DNA of 64,000 bases from Chaetorhynchus papuensis. Lineage: Eukaryota; Chordata; Aves; Passeriformes; Rhipiduridae. A program made the position numbers and the translations under genes. This document shows, piece after piece, positions 1 through 12,332 of the stretch. The notes under the pieces were generated by a model that did no database searches, was not told the DNA's origin, and saw only the letters and a list, made by a program, of their open reading frames with translations. Each line of letters opens with the position of its first letter. Position 1 is the stretch's first letter. Location of the stretch: the NCBI GenBank assembly GCA_013396525.1, contig VWYX01001265.1, positions 145,548 to 209,547 of the forward strand, given 5' to 3'.

Positions 1-543
1 AAGCTCACACCAACCATTTTATTTTTAGTGCCTTTTGAAATCTTGGACTTTTTGTTCTCCCTTTTATCTGTCTCTTTCTTTTTAATCACACCAAATGGAA
101 ATAAATTCGATCACAGCTGGTGCTGGAGAAGAATCATTAGTCCCATCCAGCTGGCTGTCTCGGGGCCAGAGCGGGATTGTTCCCTACGCTGCATTTCCAA
201 AGTATTTTATCTCCTTTAGCCCTGTGCGTGTGGAGTGATGAGCTCCTTTCACTTCTGTCAGCTCCCGTCATCGATCCCAACAGGAAGGGCTATTTTTAGG
301 TGGCTGGGAGTAAATGGACATCAGGCACCGTGGAAAGGGGACTGGGTTATTTTTGGAAAGCCATCAGCAGCCGCTCTGGCGGGTCCTGCTGCGGGATTTG
401 TCTTCGGCCGGGCTGTCTCAGGTTGTGGTATCGGTTCCCAAGGTTGTGAACCTGGTTTCTTGGATGTGATCTGCACTCTGAACGTGGAATCAGCAGCTGC
501 TGGAGGTTGTGTTGATGGCATCAGTTTCTGGGATTCAATGCCC

Positions 544-676
544 CCTAGGCCAGGTTGGCTGGGGCCCTGAGCAACCTGATCTAGTGAGTGGCATCCCTGC
601 CCGTGGCAGGGGCTGGAATGAGACGAGCCTTAAAGTCTTGTCCAACCCAAACCAGTCTGGGATTCTGGGATTCAGG
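544..676 (+). mobile_element. CR1 LINE 3'-end fragment
   Basis: GCAACCTGATCTAGTGAGTGG, then the CCCTGCCCGTGGCAGGGG signature, then a decayed CCAACCCAAACCAGTCTGGG tail in sense orientation. Confidence 0.8.
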
Positions 677-954
677 TGATGGCTGAGCTGGAGATTTTGG
701 GGGAGAGGATGAGGTTGGTTAAGGGGCAACATGGCAAGTGCACCTGGAGTGGAGCCAAGCCGTGGAGATGATCCCACAGCTGGAGCCCTGGATGGACGTG
801 CAGGAACTTGGCATCTGTCAGTGGCCACACAGCAGCTTTGGGGTGCTCTTGGGAGTTGGTTTGGGGTTACTCTGCTTCAGAGGAGTGCAGAAGGATGATG
901 TTTTCTTGGTGCTGCTTAGTCCTTCTCATGAACAATTTTTGTCATTTGGGGACA

Positions 955-1053
955 CGGTTTAGGGTGGGCTTGGCAGCGCTGGTTTGATAGCTGGACTCGG
1001 TGATCTCAGAGGGCTTTTCCAACCCTAATGATTCTGTGATTCCATGATTCCAT
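955..1053 (+). mobile_element. CR1 LINE 3'-end fragment
   Basis: GGACTCGGTGATCTCAGAGG and TTTTCCAACCCTAATGATTC precede the ATTCTGTGATTCC octamer-like tail typical of CR1 3' ends. Confidence 0.8.
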
Positions 1054-2292
1054 AAGGGTTTTGGGACAGCTGTGCCACAGTTTGTGTGTGGAGCCCGTGC
1101 TGCTTGGAGCCACTGGACTCTCCAGTCACTTGGCTGTGAAGGTGCAAGTTGGAATTTGGGGGGCAGTGACCAAATCAGTGACCAAATCAACACCATCGCT
1201 GCTGGAGAGCCCGAGCAGAAAACCTCCTGTGGGGGATTCAGCTGCACATTATCTTCTCTCTCGGCCTCAGCAAAGAGCCAAATCTAATTTCAAAGGTCAG
1301 AACATGCTCTCACCTGGCTGTTCCCAGCCTTTTATAGAGTGGTTGAAGGCCATTTCCTAAAATTAGCTGCTGCAGGGGAAAGCTGATACTGGCTCGGTTA
1401 TCAGACCCTTTCTAAAGCTCTGGATGATCATTTACTTGATGGGCTCCTATTGAAACTCATGAGTAAAAGGTAGAAAATGGAAGAAAACCAGCACCTGATG
1501 CTGCTTCCTTACTGAGAGATAAAATCGTGTGGGTTTTTTGGGAGAATTCCTCTTCCTGGTTGTTTTCGGAGGTGTTTTTTTGTTTTCCTGGAGCTTTCCT
1601 GCCTTTAGAATCAGACTTATTTTTGTTTTCCTCAAACTTCCTGGTGATCCAAACACGCTGGGGAGCTCTGGGAAGGGGAACATGTGATTCTGAAGGAGGC
1701 TGCAGTGGTAAAGCACAGTCAGATCTGCTAAGCAACAGCATTGACACGTTTAAATAAATCTGCTGTTGACTAATATAGAGTGACATATTGAGAGCAATTA
1801 AAAAAAAAAAAAAGGAAACTAGGCACAAATTTGGGAAATGAGTGGAATGGGAACAGAACAAAGATGTTAGAGAGGACGTTGGATAAAAGAGAGGGAGGGC
1901 TGCTCCAGAAAAGGAGCGTGCTGGAGAAGCAGGGTGTCCATTAGGGAAGGGGAGACAATAGCAGAAGTGCAGATTTGTGCTGAAATTATCCCTTGGCAGT
2001 AGGATCCTTGTATTTCTGCTTCCCTGCCAACTCTGCTGGCTGCCAGGATTGAAAGGATTTATCCTGCCTGGTGCAGAGAGGAGCATGTGGTGGGATGTCA
2101 GGCAGCTTAGAGAAGGTAAGGTGGCACTTCTTGTTGTGGTGGTGGCTTCGGGACTTGTTCCTTTGGATCTGCTGTGAGCTGGGTGTGAGTCCTGTCATTC
2201 CCATCCCCATGGGTGTGTGTGATGCTGGAGAAGGGGGCAGGGACTGGATCAGGAGGGGTTGGGTTTGAAGCTGGTGAAAGGAAATCCCTTAA

Positions 2293-2470
2293 AATCACAG
2301 AATGGTTTGTGTGGGAAGGGAACTTGAAGCTCATCCCATTCCACCCCCCTGCCGTGGGCAGGAGGACCTTTCACTGTCCCAGGTTGATCCAAGCCCCGTC
2401 CAACCTGGCCTTGGACACTTCCAGGGACCCAGGGGCAGCCACAGCTTCTCTGGGCAACTTGCAGAGCTCA
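2293..2470 (-). mobile_element. CR1 LINE 3'-end fragment
   Basis: AATCACAGAATGG, then GGAACTTGAAGCTCATCC, CTGCCGTGGGCAGG and CAACCTGGCCTTGGACAC: the reverse complement of the CR1 3' end. Confidence 0.9.
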
Positions 2471-3308
2471 TCTGTGGAAGTTGCTGCTGCAGGAAGCTGT
2501 GAAACCGAGTGCTTGGTGTGTTTTTCCTTTCCTTCTCCCCCCTTTTTTTATTTAACAGTTCAGACTCTGTACTATTGAGAATGTTTGTGATCGATTGCTT
2601 CAAAAAAAGGTATTTTGGTGGACAGCTGCTGTTCTTCAAGGGCTCCTACAACTCCTATTTGTAAATGGTTCGAGAGAAATGGTCCCGAATAAAGTGTTCC
2701 ATGGCTGTGATTTATGGTTATTTTACACCAAAGCAGCTGGAAATGAGCACCGAGGAGTGAGGGGCTGAAGTGAACGGCTCATTGGCTTGATCTAATACAG
2801 CCATCCCAGTGCTTCCTTAATATTTTTTTTGGATTCTCTACAGAGGCCAAATTGAGCTGTGAATTTTGTGCCCATCTGAATGACTTTGTTCCAGGCCGAT
2901 GCCTTTGTGTCTGCCCGTGCGGCACGTTCGCAGTGGAGCTGGTGGTGGCTGTGTTTGCCAGCAGCTTTCTCAGCCTCTGGGAACGGCTCCCCTCTTCCTG
3001 GCTGGCCATCAGGTGTTTCCTCTGGCCACCAGCAGCCTTTGTGACAACAGCAAACTCACTCTCTGTGCAGCCTGGGGTGGCGTGAGGCTGAAAGGGAGAG
3101 AGCTCTGCCGTCCCTCGGGGAAATTTTGTGTGATCGGAACCATCCGTGGCTCCGGCCACTGAGATGGGAATGAGATGGCACAGCTTGAGATGCTGGGGCT
3201 GCCTCTCCTGTCCATAATGACTGATGGGAATGGCCAGAAGAGGCATTCATGGCTTCCTCATCCATTAGCACCTCTCAGCATCTATTTTCCAAACGGTCCC
3301 TGAAGTGA

Positions 3309-3379
3309 GCTGGAACCAGATCCGTGAGTTGGAACCGGTTCCATGACTTGGAACCAGTTCCATGACTTGGAACCAGTCT
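3309..3379. repeat. 19-bp tandem repeat, about 3.7 copies
   Basis: Units read TTGGAACCAGTTCCATGAC with variation, at a constant 19-base period. The second unit contains the perfect 12-base palindrome GGAACCGGTTCC. Confidence 0.9.
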
Positions 3380-6130
3380 GATCTTTGGGATGATGGCTGG
3401 GAGACAGCAGCTTGTGTTGGAAGCAGCTCCTTCATCTGCATGAGCCCTGTGCTGGCACTGTGGCCCACTGCCCACTTTTTGAGCTGCTCCGAGGACATTT
3501 GGCCCCCTCTTCCCTACAAAAATAGCTGCTGTGTGTCAGAGATTCCTGCCTGGAATGTTTGGGAGCCAAAGGAGCTCCAGCTTTCCTGAATGTGCCCTCT
3601 CTGCTGACATTTGGATTCCCTCCACGCTGTGCTGCGGGCAGGCAGGTGGGATTATGGGGTGAGGGTTTATTTGGGTGATGTCTGGAGAGCAGAGCGTGTC
3701 CACAGTCTCCGTGGGTTCTCTGGGAATTCTCCCTCCTGGCCATGGAAACTCATTAGTGATGTGAACTCTCCAAAGCCCTGTGAAGCAGCTCTGTCCTGCA
3801 CGTCGTGCTGCCAGTCCAGGGAAGCTGTGAAACCATGAACTGTGCAAAAACTTGGCTGCTTTGAGGGGCTGGGTGACAGCACCAGTCTCAGCACTCGTGG
3901 CTGAAGCGTTTGGACTTGGTGTGATTGCAGCAGACAGATTGTCTCAAAGCCACAAGGTACTAAACTGGCTTTCAGTGAATAAAAATTTCCTCAAAAACAC
4001 ACATTGCTTAGCGTTAGATGCTCTTGAATGTTGTCAGAGGGTTCTAGTAAAACAGGGCTTTGGCATCTGCTCTTACCCGTTAGTCTCCCAGTAACTGTTG
4101 AATCCATCAGCTGTCTGCACTCAAGTTTGAGGGATGGAGCTCACCAAAGCATTAACTCTGTATAAATGGTCTGAAAATAGGGAAGTGAGGCTCTTTATGG
4201 GGTCCTGGAGAACCCCATAGAAAACTGAAGGCATCAATCAGTGAGAATTCGGCCTCATTTGTGCTGCTGTTCCCAGAACTTGTGGGGGCACGTTGACACC
4301 ACAGATACTTTTCTCAAAATACAGTTCTGAGCATTGCAGGGCCCTTACAAGCCCCTGACTAAATTAATAATCATTCCAGCTCTTTCTCCAGCTAAGAGGA
4401 CACCATTAGGTTCGGGAGAGCATCTGGGAAGTGTATTTGGACCAGGCTTTAAGCTTGACAGGTTTTGGGTATCAAAGGCATTTAAGAAACACTCCCCCAG
4501 CTCACACAAGGAGTCATGCTTTGGTGCCTTGGCCTGGAAGGCAGCGTGGAAGCTAAAAAATCTATTAGTGAGTTTCAATTTTCTCAGGATAAATCCCTCC
4601 CTGAGGATTGCTCTTGTTCCGTGGAATTTCACGGTTTGGCACGAGAATGTTTTTCTCCTTAATTTGTCCCTTTTGCCCTTCCTTGGTGCGAGAAGGGAGA
4701 GCAGCAGCAAAACTCCAGCAGGAGAGAGGTCGAGGGCTCTGTGGGACCAGGAGATGTGTGGAGGGTGCAGAAGGAACAGTGAGGCAGCAGAGCTATGGGA
4801 GAGGGAGGGACAGGAGAGACCCAGATGGGTGAAAGGGGGATTTGGACAGCAGGGAAAAGCTGGTGAGAGAGGGGGGCAAAGAAAACGATCTCAGCAGCTG
4901 CATTTTGTGTGGCCACTCCTGTATCCTGCAGCTGTTCATTAGAAATTCTGTTTATGCCACAGGGAGTTTTGGAGTCTCTGAAGCTGACACAGTTTTAATA
5001 GACAAAGACATTTTGAGTGCAGCACATCTGCTCTGGGATGCTAAGGAAGAGGCTCCATGCAGTAGTGCCGTTGGTTGAAGCATTTCATCATGCTTTTTTT
5101 TTGTTTTAAGACCTCTCTTTTATCCTAAAAAGTAATTTTTGAGGTCAAAAGAAGTGCTGTGTTTGCCCATTAAGTTTGCAGCCCTTAAACTGAGAGTCCT
5201 GCTGTATTCTTCTTAATAACCCTGAGTTCCCAGTCCTGAGAGCAGGCAGAATCACCTCTGCCTTGGAAGGATCCTTGAGCATTTCCCAGAAGTGGCCATC
5301 ACAGAGGTGTGAAGCACAAGCACAGGGCTGGGGCAGGAGGGTGCTGCTCCAGAGCAGAGACTTCCTTTGGCCGATGCTGCATTATTGAATATTTGGTGAG
5401 TAGGTCTTAAATGGAGCTATTTATTTCTAGGCAGGCTCAATCTAACCCTCAGCCTAACTTTTATAACCCGTGGCTTTCCAAAACCCATCTCATCTCGCTC
5501 AGTGATTGAATCTGCCTTGTGCAGCTGAAAAGTTGATTCCCTCCTTCACCTCCAGCTCTGGTCAAGTTCCTTGGATCCCTTTCTGCCCTGACCTCTCTTT
5601 TAGCCCTCCAATAAACAGAACCATGTCACTTTGCCCTTCCTAACTGGTCTGTTATTGCTACATCTGGATATTTTCTACCTTCCCGTTTGGGTGGGAGCAG
5701 TCTCTATGCTGGATGCATGTGCTGAGTGGAGTCTGCCATCTCCCATCCTGCCTTTTCCAAACACTGGCTGTGTCGGTCTTCTCCAGCCAGAGACAGCTTG
5801 AGAAGAGCTTTGTTTGTTGTGTTTCTTTGTGATATCTTGCAAGGGAAGCGCCGGGCACTGGTGACGAGACAGAGCCCAGTGTGTGTCAGGTGATCCAGCA
5901 TCCCAAATCCGAGCGGCAGGAATTAAATTTGCAGGAATTTAATTAGCGTGGATTGTGCTGCCGCTTATCTCCTATCATCCACTCTGCTGCTGCTTAATGA
6001 CTTCATTAAGCACACACACAACCCTCGTGTGCCCTGTTCTGTCTTCTCGGTGTGTTCTGAAGTGCTTGGCCACGGCCACGTCTGCACGTCCTGTGGGCTG
6101 CAGTGTCCTGCAGGGACCTTCCTTAGGTTT

Positions 6131-6242
6131 TATAGAATCCCAGAATAGTTTGGGTTGAAAGGACCTTAAAGATCATCTTGTTCCACCCCCTGCCATGGAC
6201 AGAGACACCTTCCAGTACCCCAGGATGCTCCAAGCCCCGTCT
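6131..6242 (-). mobile_element. CR1 LINE 3'-end fragment, left half of an inverted pair
   Basis: AGAATCCCAGAATAGTTTGG, GGACCTTAAAGATCATC and CTGCCATGGACAG mark an antisense CR1 end. It is followed within about 40 bases by a longer sense CR1. Confidence 0.9.
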
Positions 6243-6282
6243 CAGCTTTGCTCAGGGGGGAGAAGTGTAGATACACAGGGAT

Positions 6283-6665
6283 ACTCCAAGGGCTGGAGCC
6301 CCTCAGCTCTGGAGCCAGGCTGGGAGAGCTGGGAATGTTTACCTGGAGAAGGGAAGGCTCCAGGGAGACCTCAGAGCTCCTTGCAGGACTTAAGGGGCTC
6401 CAGGAGAGCTGGAGAGGGACTGGGGACAAGGGATGGAGGGACAGGACACAGGGAATAGAGGGGGCAGGGATGGATGGGATATTGGGAAGGAATTGTTTGC
6501 TGTGGCCCTGGCACAGAATTCCCAGAGAAGCTGTGGCTGCCCCTGAATCCCTGGCAGTGTCCAAGACCAGGTTGGACAGGGCTTGGATCGACCTGGGACA
6601 GTGGGAGGTGTTGCTGGCATGGGATGATCTCTGAGGTTCCTTCCAGCCCAGAGCATTCTGTGATT
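6283..6665 (+). mobile_element. CR1 LINE 3'-end fragment, right half of an inverted pair
   Basis: From GGAGCCCCTCAGCTCTGGAG through GGAGAGGGACTGGGGACAAG, AGAAGCTGTGGCTGCCCC and a GCATTCTGTGATTT tail: a nearly 400-base sense CR1 end. Apparent ORFs within it are not genes. Confidence 0.93.
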
Positions 6666-8584
6666 TGAATTTCCAGCTTGCTTTGCCGTGAACTGTGTGG
6701 GGTAAGAACCCCCCTGCTGTATGAACATGGGTGATCCAACACATCAGGGAACTTCATTTTTCGCTGTGATTGAGCAGGCTGGCTGCAACAGGACAGCTCC
6801 CATTTGGGTGGTGATGAAGCATCTCCAGAAAGTGCAGAAGGCCCTCAGCTTGCTAAGGAGGCTGTGGGTGGGTGCCCACCCCGTGCATCTGAGAGGAGGG
6901 AGGAGCTGCAGCTGGGCACAGCAGCAGGGATGGGATAACACGGGAGCAGGTGAAGGAGCTGTTGTGGGAGGGAAGGTACTTTTGGAGTTGGTTAATTTGG
7001 CCACGTGGCACTGGTGAATGTCCCTGAACCTTGCTCAGCTGTAGCAGCCAGGGTTCCCAGGTTTCTGTTGGCTTTCCCTGGATGGGAACTTGCCAATGTC
7101 CCTGGGTTGTGAGGATTCAGTGCTGAGCTGCCTCCTTGCCCTCTGAGGTGCACAAGAAACCATCTGGGCCATTTCCTGTTTGTTAGAGGCCTCTCAATGG
7201 AGCTGCTCGGTCTCCAGAACTGGATTATTCCCTGCAGGCAGGAAAGGAGCAATTTTTCCATAAAACCCACTCGGGTGGATTATTTTCCACAGAGACCCAT
7301 CCTGCTGAGTGAGATGCTGTTAAACACTCTGTGTGTATCCATTCTTTTCCAGCAGTATTTCCTTTTCCTTATAACTCACCCAGGACAATGAAACTTTTAA
7401 ATTTGTGCTTAATTATGACCTGAAGCTTCTGTCAGGGAGCAGGAGCCTCAACCTGCCACGAGGTTATTTCCTGCTGTGGAAGCAGCAATGAGGGTGTTTC
7501 AGGGAGGTGAGAGAGGCTTGTGGTTTTGCCTTGGGGAAAATAACATGCCTGAGCTATCTGGGGCTGGAAACCACAAAGAATACCAAGGATTTGAGCTGTC
7601 TCAGTGTTTGGGAAACCAACCCTCTCTTCCTGCCTGGAGCTGACCTCTTCATGCTTCTCTCGTGTGATGTGGAGCGCCTGGCTCTTGGCTGTGGTTTTAC
7701 CTCCGGAGAGTTCTTGTTCATTAATTACTTCAAGGTAAAAGCAAAGAGAGGCTTTGCTTCCTCCCACACCTAATTTATCCCTTTTAGAAGCAACTAAAAG
7801 CTTGTGCCACTGCACCTTGGAGCATCCTCGGTTTGCTTCCCACCTCCCAAAATACCTTTAGCACTTTGTAACCAGGATTGTGGTGAGCACTACGACATCA
7901 GCCACTGTGGTTGTAGGGATTTTCCAGTTTGGAAAACTCTGCCCTGTGGTCCCTTGCTTGGAGCTTTGCAGAGGAGAGGGGTGAACTTTGCATCCAGGAT
8001 GCTCTGCCACTCCCTCCCACAGGACACAGAAGGATTTGCTCCTGAGCTGGATGTTCCTTTGAGCAAATAAGTGCTTGTGTACAGCCTGGAAGGATAAATA
8101 AACCACTGTGACTGGTTTATTACCGGAAAACAACACTAAATAATAAATTTAAGAACTAAAAGCTCTGTATGTAAAGTAGATTTCACAATGCATTATGCAA
8201 AAAGCAGAAAGGCACTGCTGAAGGAAACCACTGGAAGAAGGCAGGCTGGGAAGATGGATGATCTTGTGGACAGGACGAGGAGATGTGGAGTGAATCCCAA
8301 GCTGGCACAGCTTCTCCAGTGACCTTGGGCGAGTTGTTTCTCCACACCTCCATTGCCTGCTCTCTGGAAATGGGATGTGGTTTTCCCGTCTCCAGGATTT
8401 CATCAGAATAAACGAGTGTTTGTGAAGCACTCGGCTGAGGAGCAGGGACAGCCCATGAGCCTTTGGCAGAGGGCAGAGCTCAGGTGCCTGCGAGCCCCTG
8501 GGGAGGAGGTTTCTGTGTTTTCTCCATACTGAGCATCTCCTGGAGCATGAGCTTGTCCCCATGCCCAGATGGGAAGACAAAGCT

Positions 8585-8678
8585 GAGAGCCAGACTCAGT
8601 TCTTCACTCATCTTCTTTGAGAGCCAGACTCAGTTCTTCACTCGTCTGCTTTGAGAGCCAGACTCAGTTCTTCACTCA
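8585..8678. repeat. 34-bp tandem repeat running into the assembly gap
   Basis: Units of 34 bases beginning GAGAGCCAGACTCAGTTC occur at 8585-8618, 8619-8652 and 8653-8678, the last cut by Ns. Copies differ at one or two bases (CATCTTC versus CGTCTGC). Confidence 0.95.
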
Positions 8679-8963
8679 NNNNNNNNNNNNNNNNNNNNNN
8701 NNNNNNNNNNNNNNNNNNNNNNNNNNNNNNNNNNNNNNNNNNNNNNNNNNNNNNNNNNNNNNNNNNNNNNNNNNNNNNNNNNNNNNNNNNNNNNNNNNNN
8801 NNNNNNNNNNNNNNNNNNNNNNNNNNNNNNNNNNNNNNNNNNNNNNNNNNNNNNNNNNNNNNNNNNNNNNNNNNNNNNNNNNNNNNNNNNNNNNNNNNNN
8901 NNNNNNNNNNNNNNNNNNNNNNNNNNNNNNNNNNNNNNNNNNNNNNNNNNNNNNNNNNNNNNN
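8679..8963. other. Assembly gap of 285 Ns
   Basis: There is no sequence here. The left edge is inside a 34-bp tandem array. The right edge starts CGTTTGAG, similar to the unit's CTTTGAGAG junction. The gap probably represents uncollapsed extra copies of the array. Confidence 0.95.
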
Positions 8964-9135
8964 CGTTTGAGGTCACCTTTGCTCTGTGGAGAGAGAGATG
9001 GAGGTCTGGGGGGTGCCTGGTTTCCCCTGGGTGCTGGAGAGGTGGTGTCAGAGCTGGGGGCAGGCCCAGGACATCGTGACTGCTGGTTTCTCCTCACATT
9101 TCTGAACTGCTGCCACCTGGGAGCCTGGACACAGA

Positions 9136-9225
9136 GCCATACAGTCATTTTGGTGAGAAGGGACCTCGGGAGGTCTCTGAACCTGGGCAGTGTCCAGCGA
9201 GTTTTGGATATCTTTTGGCCTCTTC
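9136..9225 (-). mobile_element. Decayed CR1 fragment
   Basis: CATACAGTCATTTTGG, GGGACCTCGGGAGGTCTC and GAGTTTTGGATATC resemble an older CR1 3' end in antisense. Divergence is high, so the call is tentative. Confidence 0.45.
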
Positions 9226-10365
9226 TCCTTCAAATCCAGTTTAAAGCTCTTTCTCTGAGCCCTCCTAACTCCTGCAGGGTGATTCTTTTCCCTCTTTGAA
9301 ACAGCTGAACCCCGTCTGTTGCCACCAGACCTGGTGTGGTGTAAACCGGTCCATGATCCAAAGCCCCAGAATTCTGCTGGTGACACCGGGCTTGGAGCCA
9401 GTATTGATCTGTTGGCTCTTCCTGCTTCTTCCCTCATCATTCCCTGCAGCTGGAAGGACAGAGGAGAACATCACCTGTGTGCCACGGTGACAGGAGTGAG
9501 CACCCTTCTTCCCCAAGGAACTTGGGGTGGAAAAGAGCTCTCAAAAGATTTTGGAGGCCCTTTGAGGACTCAAAGTGCCACTTCTAAAGCCACTGCCTTC
9601 TTCAACACGTGTGGTTTCTTCCTTTTCCAGAGTGAGCACATGGAGGGGCCCTTGGAGTGTTTTTCCAGGATCCCTTTACCCCACACATGCCCGTGTGGAT
9701 GAGGAACAGGGCTGGAAGCAGGTTGGGCTTTGCAAGGAGCTGCAAACGTGCTGAATGTTCCTTGGTTTAGATGAAACACCCTAAAGCCAGGGATGCAGTT
9801 TATCCCTGGAATTTCCAGGTTACAGACCCTTTTACCTGTGCCTGTAACAGCATTGATCTCAGCCTGGGAGAATTGCTCTGTCCTTGTGATGGTACAAATC
9901 CCTTGGGATGATCCCAAAGGCTGCTGCGTGCAAAGCATTTCAGAGTGAATTTTCCATCTGCTCCTTTGAAGGATCTGCTCCCAATCAACTGTACCTTAAA
10001 GCACACACCTGATAGTTTTATTCTCCTTGTTCAACTGCTCCTGTTCCCAAAGTGATTGGAGATTTGGGATGTAATCCTTCCCTTTGAGAGCATTAGGAAG
10101 TAGGAAGTAGAAAGTTATCACTGCTGAAGGGTTGTTTGAAGTCTGTTTTCTTCCACTCCACCCTGTTCTGAAGGGGGGAGCACGCTGTATTTTTATTTTC
10201 TCCCTTTGACTTCGTTTCTAGTGCTGGTGAAGGAGAGACTTGGCAATAGAAGCTGTCTCTCCAAGCCTGGACAGATAAAGCACAGGAGCCACTTCCACAC
10301 TCCCTGAGGTCCTTCCCCCTTTGCCAGCAGGGAGCTGGCGTGGCAGAGGTGGGTTTGTTCTCCAC

Positions 10366-10430
10366 GGAGAGCAGCACACCAGAACTTTGTGGAGAGCAGC
10401 ACACCAGAACTTTGTGGATAACAGCACTGC
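10366..10430. repeat. 25-bp tandem repeat, about 2.5 copies
   Basis: GAGAGCAGCACACCAGAACT plus TTGTG occurs twice, followed by a degenerate partial copy (GATAACAGCAC). Confidence 0.9.
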
Positions 10431-12309
10431 AGACCCCTGATTCTATAAGGAAAGAGAGTGTGGATGCACACAGGTAGAGTTTGGGAACTCTGATTTAGCA
10501 GATCAGGATCCCTGTGAGTTTTCCTCCTGCCCAGTGCAGTCTGTGCCACCATGTTCTGCCTCATGGTTGTGCATTGCTCTGCTGAGCTCTGAAGGACCGT
10601 AAGTTTAAATTTTCCAGGCTCTGTTCACAAATATGCTGAGGAAGGAGCAGTATTTCCCTAATTTTATAGGGAGATGGATAACAGAGGTGTCAGCAGGGAG
10701 GAACAGGTGCGCTCAGGTTTTTGAACACTTGCAGAGTATTGACTCCACAAACACTCAGATCAGACCAGCTGGGTTATTTCTAGGAATGCAAAATGAGGGA
10801 GAACCTCATTTTTCACTTCTAGAACCTCATATGGTATTCCCACAACTTCACTGGCACGAGGAGTGCCTGCTGTGGAGCTGAGGAAAGCTGGGAATGCAGC
10901 CTGAGCTTTGACAGTGTGCTCTGAGCAGCTGAGTTCCATGGCAGAAGGAGCTACAGTGTGCAAACCTGTGGTGCCTGAAGATTCAGTCAGGTTGGCATTT
11001 GGGAAGAGGCTCTGCTAATTATTGATCTTGTGATCTCCTAAGAGCTCTCCCTGCCTCTTTCTGTGCGTGTGTAATTAGCTCCATCAGGCAGCAGCATTGT
11101 GCTATAACATCAACAAGAGTTTTCAGTGGGAGACTTGATGAGTTTAAAGAACTAAACAGGACATGAGTTGAGGGATGAGGTGGCTGGAAAGCCCAGCAAC
11201 CCTCCTGCTTCTCCTCCTCCCAGATTTCTTTTTGGGAACCTTGGGAATCAGCAGCCTTTTCCCCCAGGGCTGATAAACGCAGCCCTGAAATCTCTCTTAC
11301 TAAAACCACGGATTGGGTTTTTACTTTGTCTTTTTTTTTTATAAATCCTAATGGCAACATGTGACAACCTCAGGCTCTATTGAGTTGATGAGGAATAAAG
11401 TCTTAATAGTGAAGAACAGTCCAGGAGTGTGTCTAAAGTGCTCATTTTATCACCAGCACATATTTCATACTGACAGTCCATACTTTTAACTAATCCCAAG
11501 CCACGTGTGGTGCATTTTAAATCCCTCCTCCGCCTGCCCTGGTCTTTCCCATGTGGTGTTTGCCAGGAGAGTGATGGAGTCACATTGGCAACCTTGGGCT
11601 TCCCAGCGTACGGATATTTTTAATTCACAGCCCATATTTTGGGGTGAGGAGGATGAATTTTGTTCTGTGTCAAGGAGGGGAAGGACCAGAGGAGCCCCTG
11701 GAAGGATTAGGTGGCAGAACAGCTGCAGAGGATCAGGTGTGGGGTGATGGATTTGGCTTTTCAAGGAACCCAGTTGCCGTTTTAGGGAGTCCAGTTTGCC
11801 ATTTCATTACTGTTTATGGCTTATTAATGGGCAAAGCAACCACAAAGGAATAAGATTTTGATGCAGTCTCAGCTTTGGGGCTGCAGTTTTTTCTCACCAG
11901 CCCAAAGCAATGTGTCCATGTGTCCACATTTATGATCCCTCATTTCTGTGTTGTCCCAAAACCCTGCAGGGTTTGACCCCGCTTACCCCATGGCACCCCC
12001 AAACAAAAAACCCCAGCAAAGCTTGTTTTCCCCACGTGTGCCTTCAAGTTCAGCTGATTTTTAGAGTCTGTGATGTTCAAGTGAGTGTGTGCTCTGGCAT
12101 TTCCCTCAGGAAAAGCATTATTAGGGCAGCTCATCTCCTGGCCAGCTGTTTGCAGAAAACTGGTGGCAACTGGAGGATCTTTGCAGTCCCTGTGAGACCA
12201 GGCTGAAATAGCTGGGACTGGCACACATACACAGCAGGAGCTTCACTTCCCGCAGAGAGCTTGAAAAGGGGGGAAAGAAAGAAAAATAAAATCAAATAAA
12301 AGCTTTTAA

Positions 12310-12332
12310 AATTATTATTATTATTATTATTT
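12310..12332. repeat. (ATT)n microsatellite
   Basis: A run of seven ATT units follows TTTTAAA, in the gene-free region upstream of the EXTL3 coding exon. Confidence 0.9.

Larger units (their letters stand above)
1..8584. other. Gene-free region upstream of EXTL3 coding sequence (left part)
   Basis: There is no recognisable exon, tRNA or conserved protein on either strand. It holds five CR1 fragments, the 19-bp repeat at 3309-3379 and an A-run near 1800. Short ORFs are random. It is probably a 5' intron or upstream flank of EXTL3, whose noncoding first exon was not identified. Confidence 0.6.

Noticed and set aside
1457..2086. 209-codon minus-strand frame
   Set aside because: Low-complexity Ser/Phe/Pro composition spanning a poly-A tract; no family recognised.
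4334..4942. 202-codon plus-strand frame
   Set aside because: No recognisable domain, no splice context and an equally long antisense frame; chance ORF.
8617..9148. Open frames crossing the N gap
   Set aside because: They exist only because Ns cannot encode stops.
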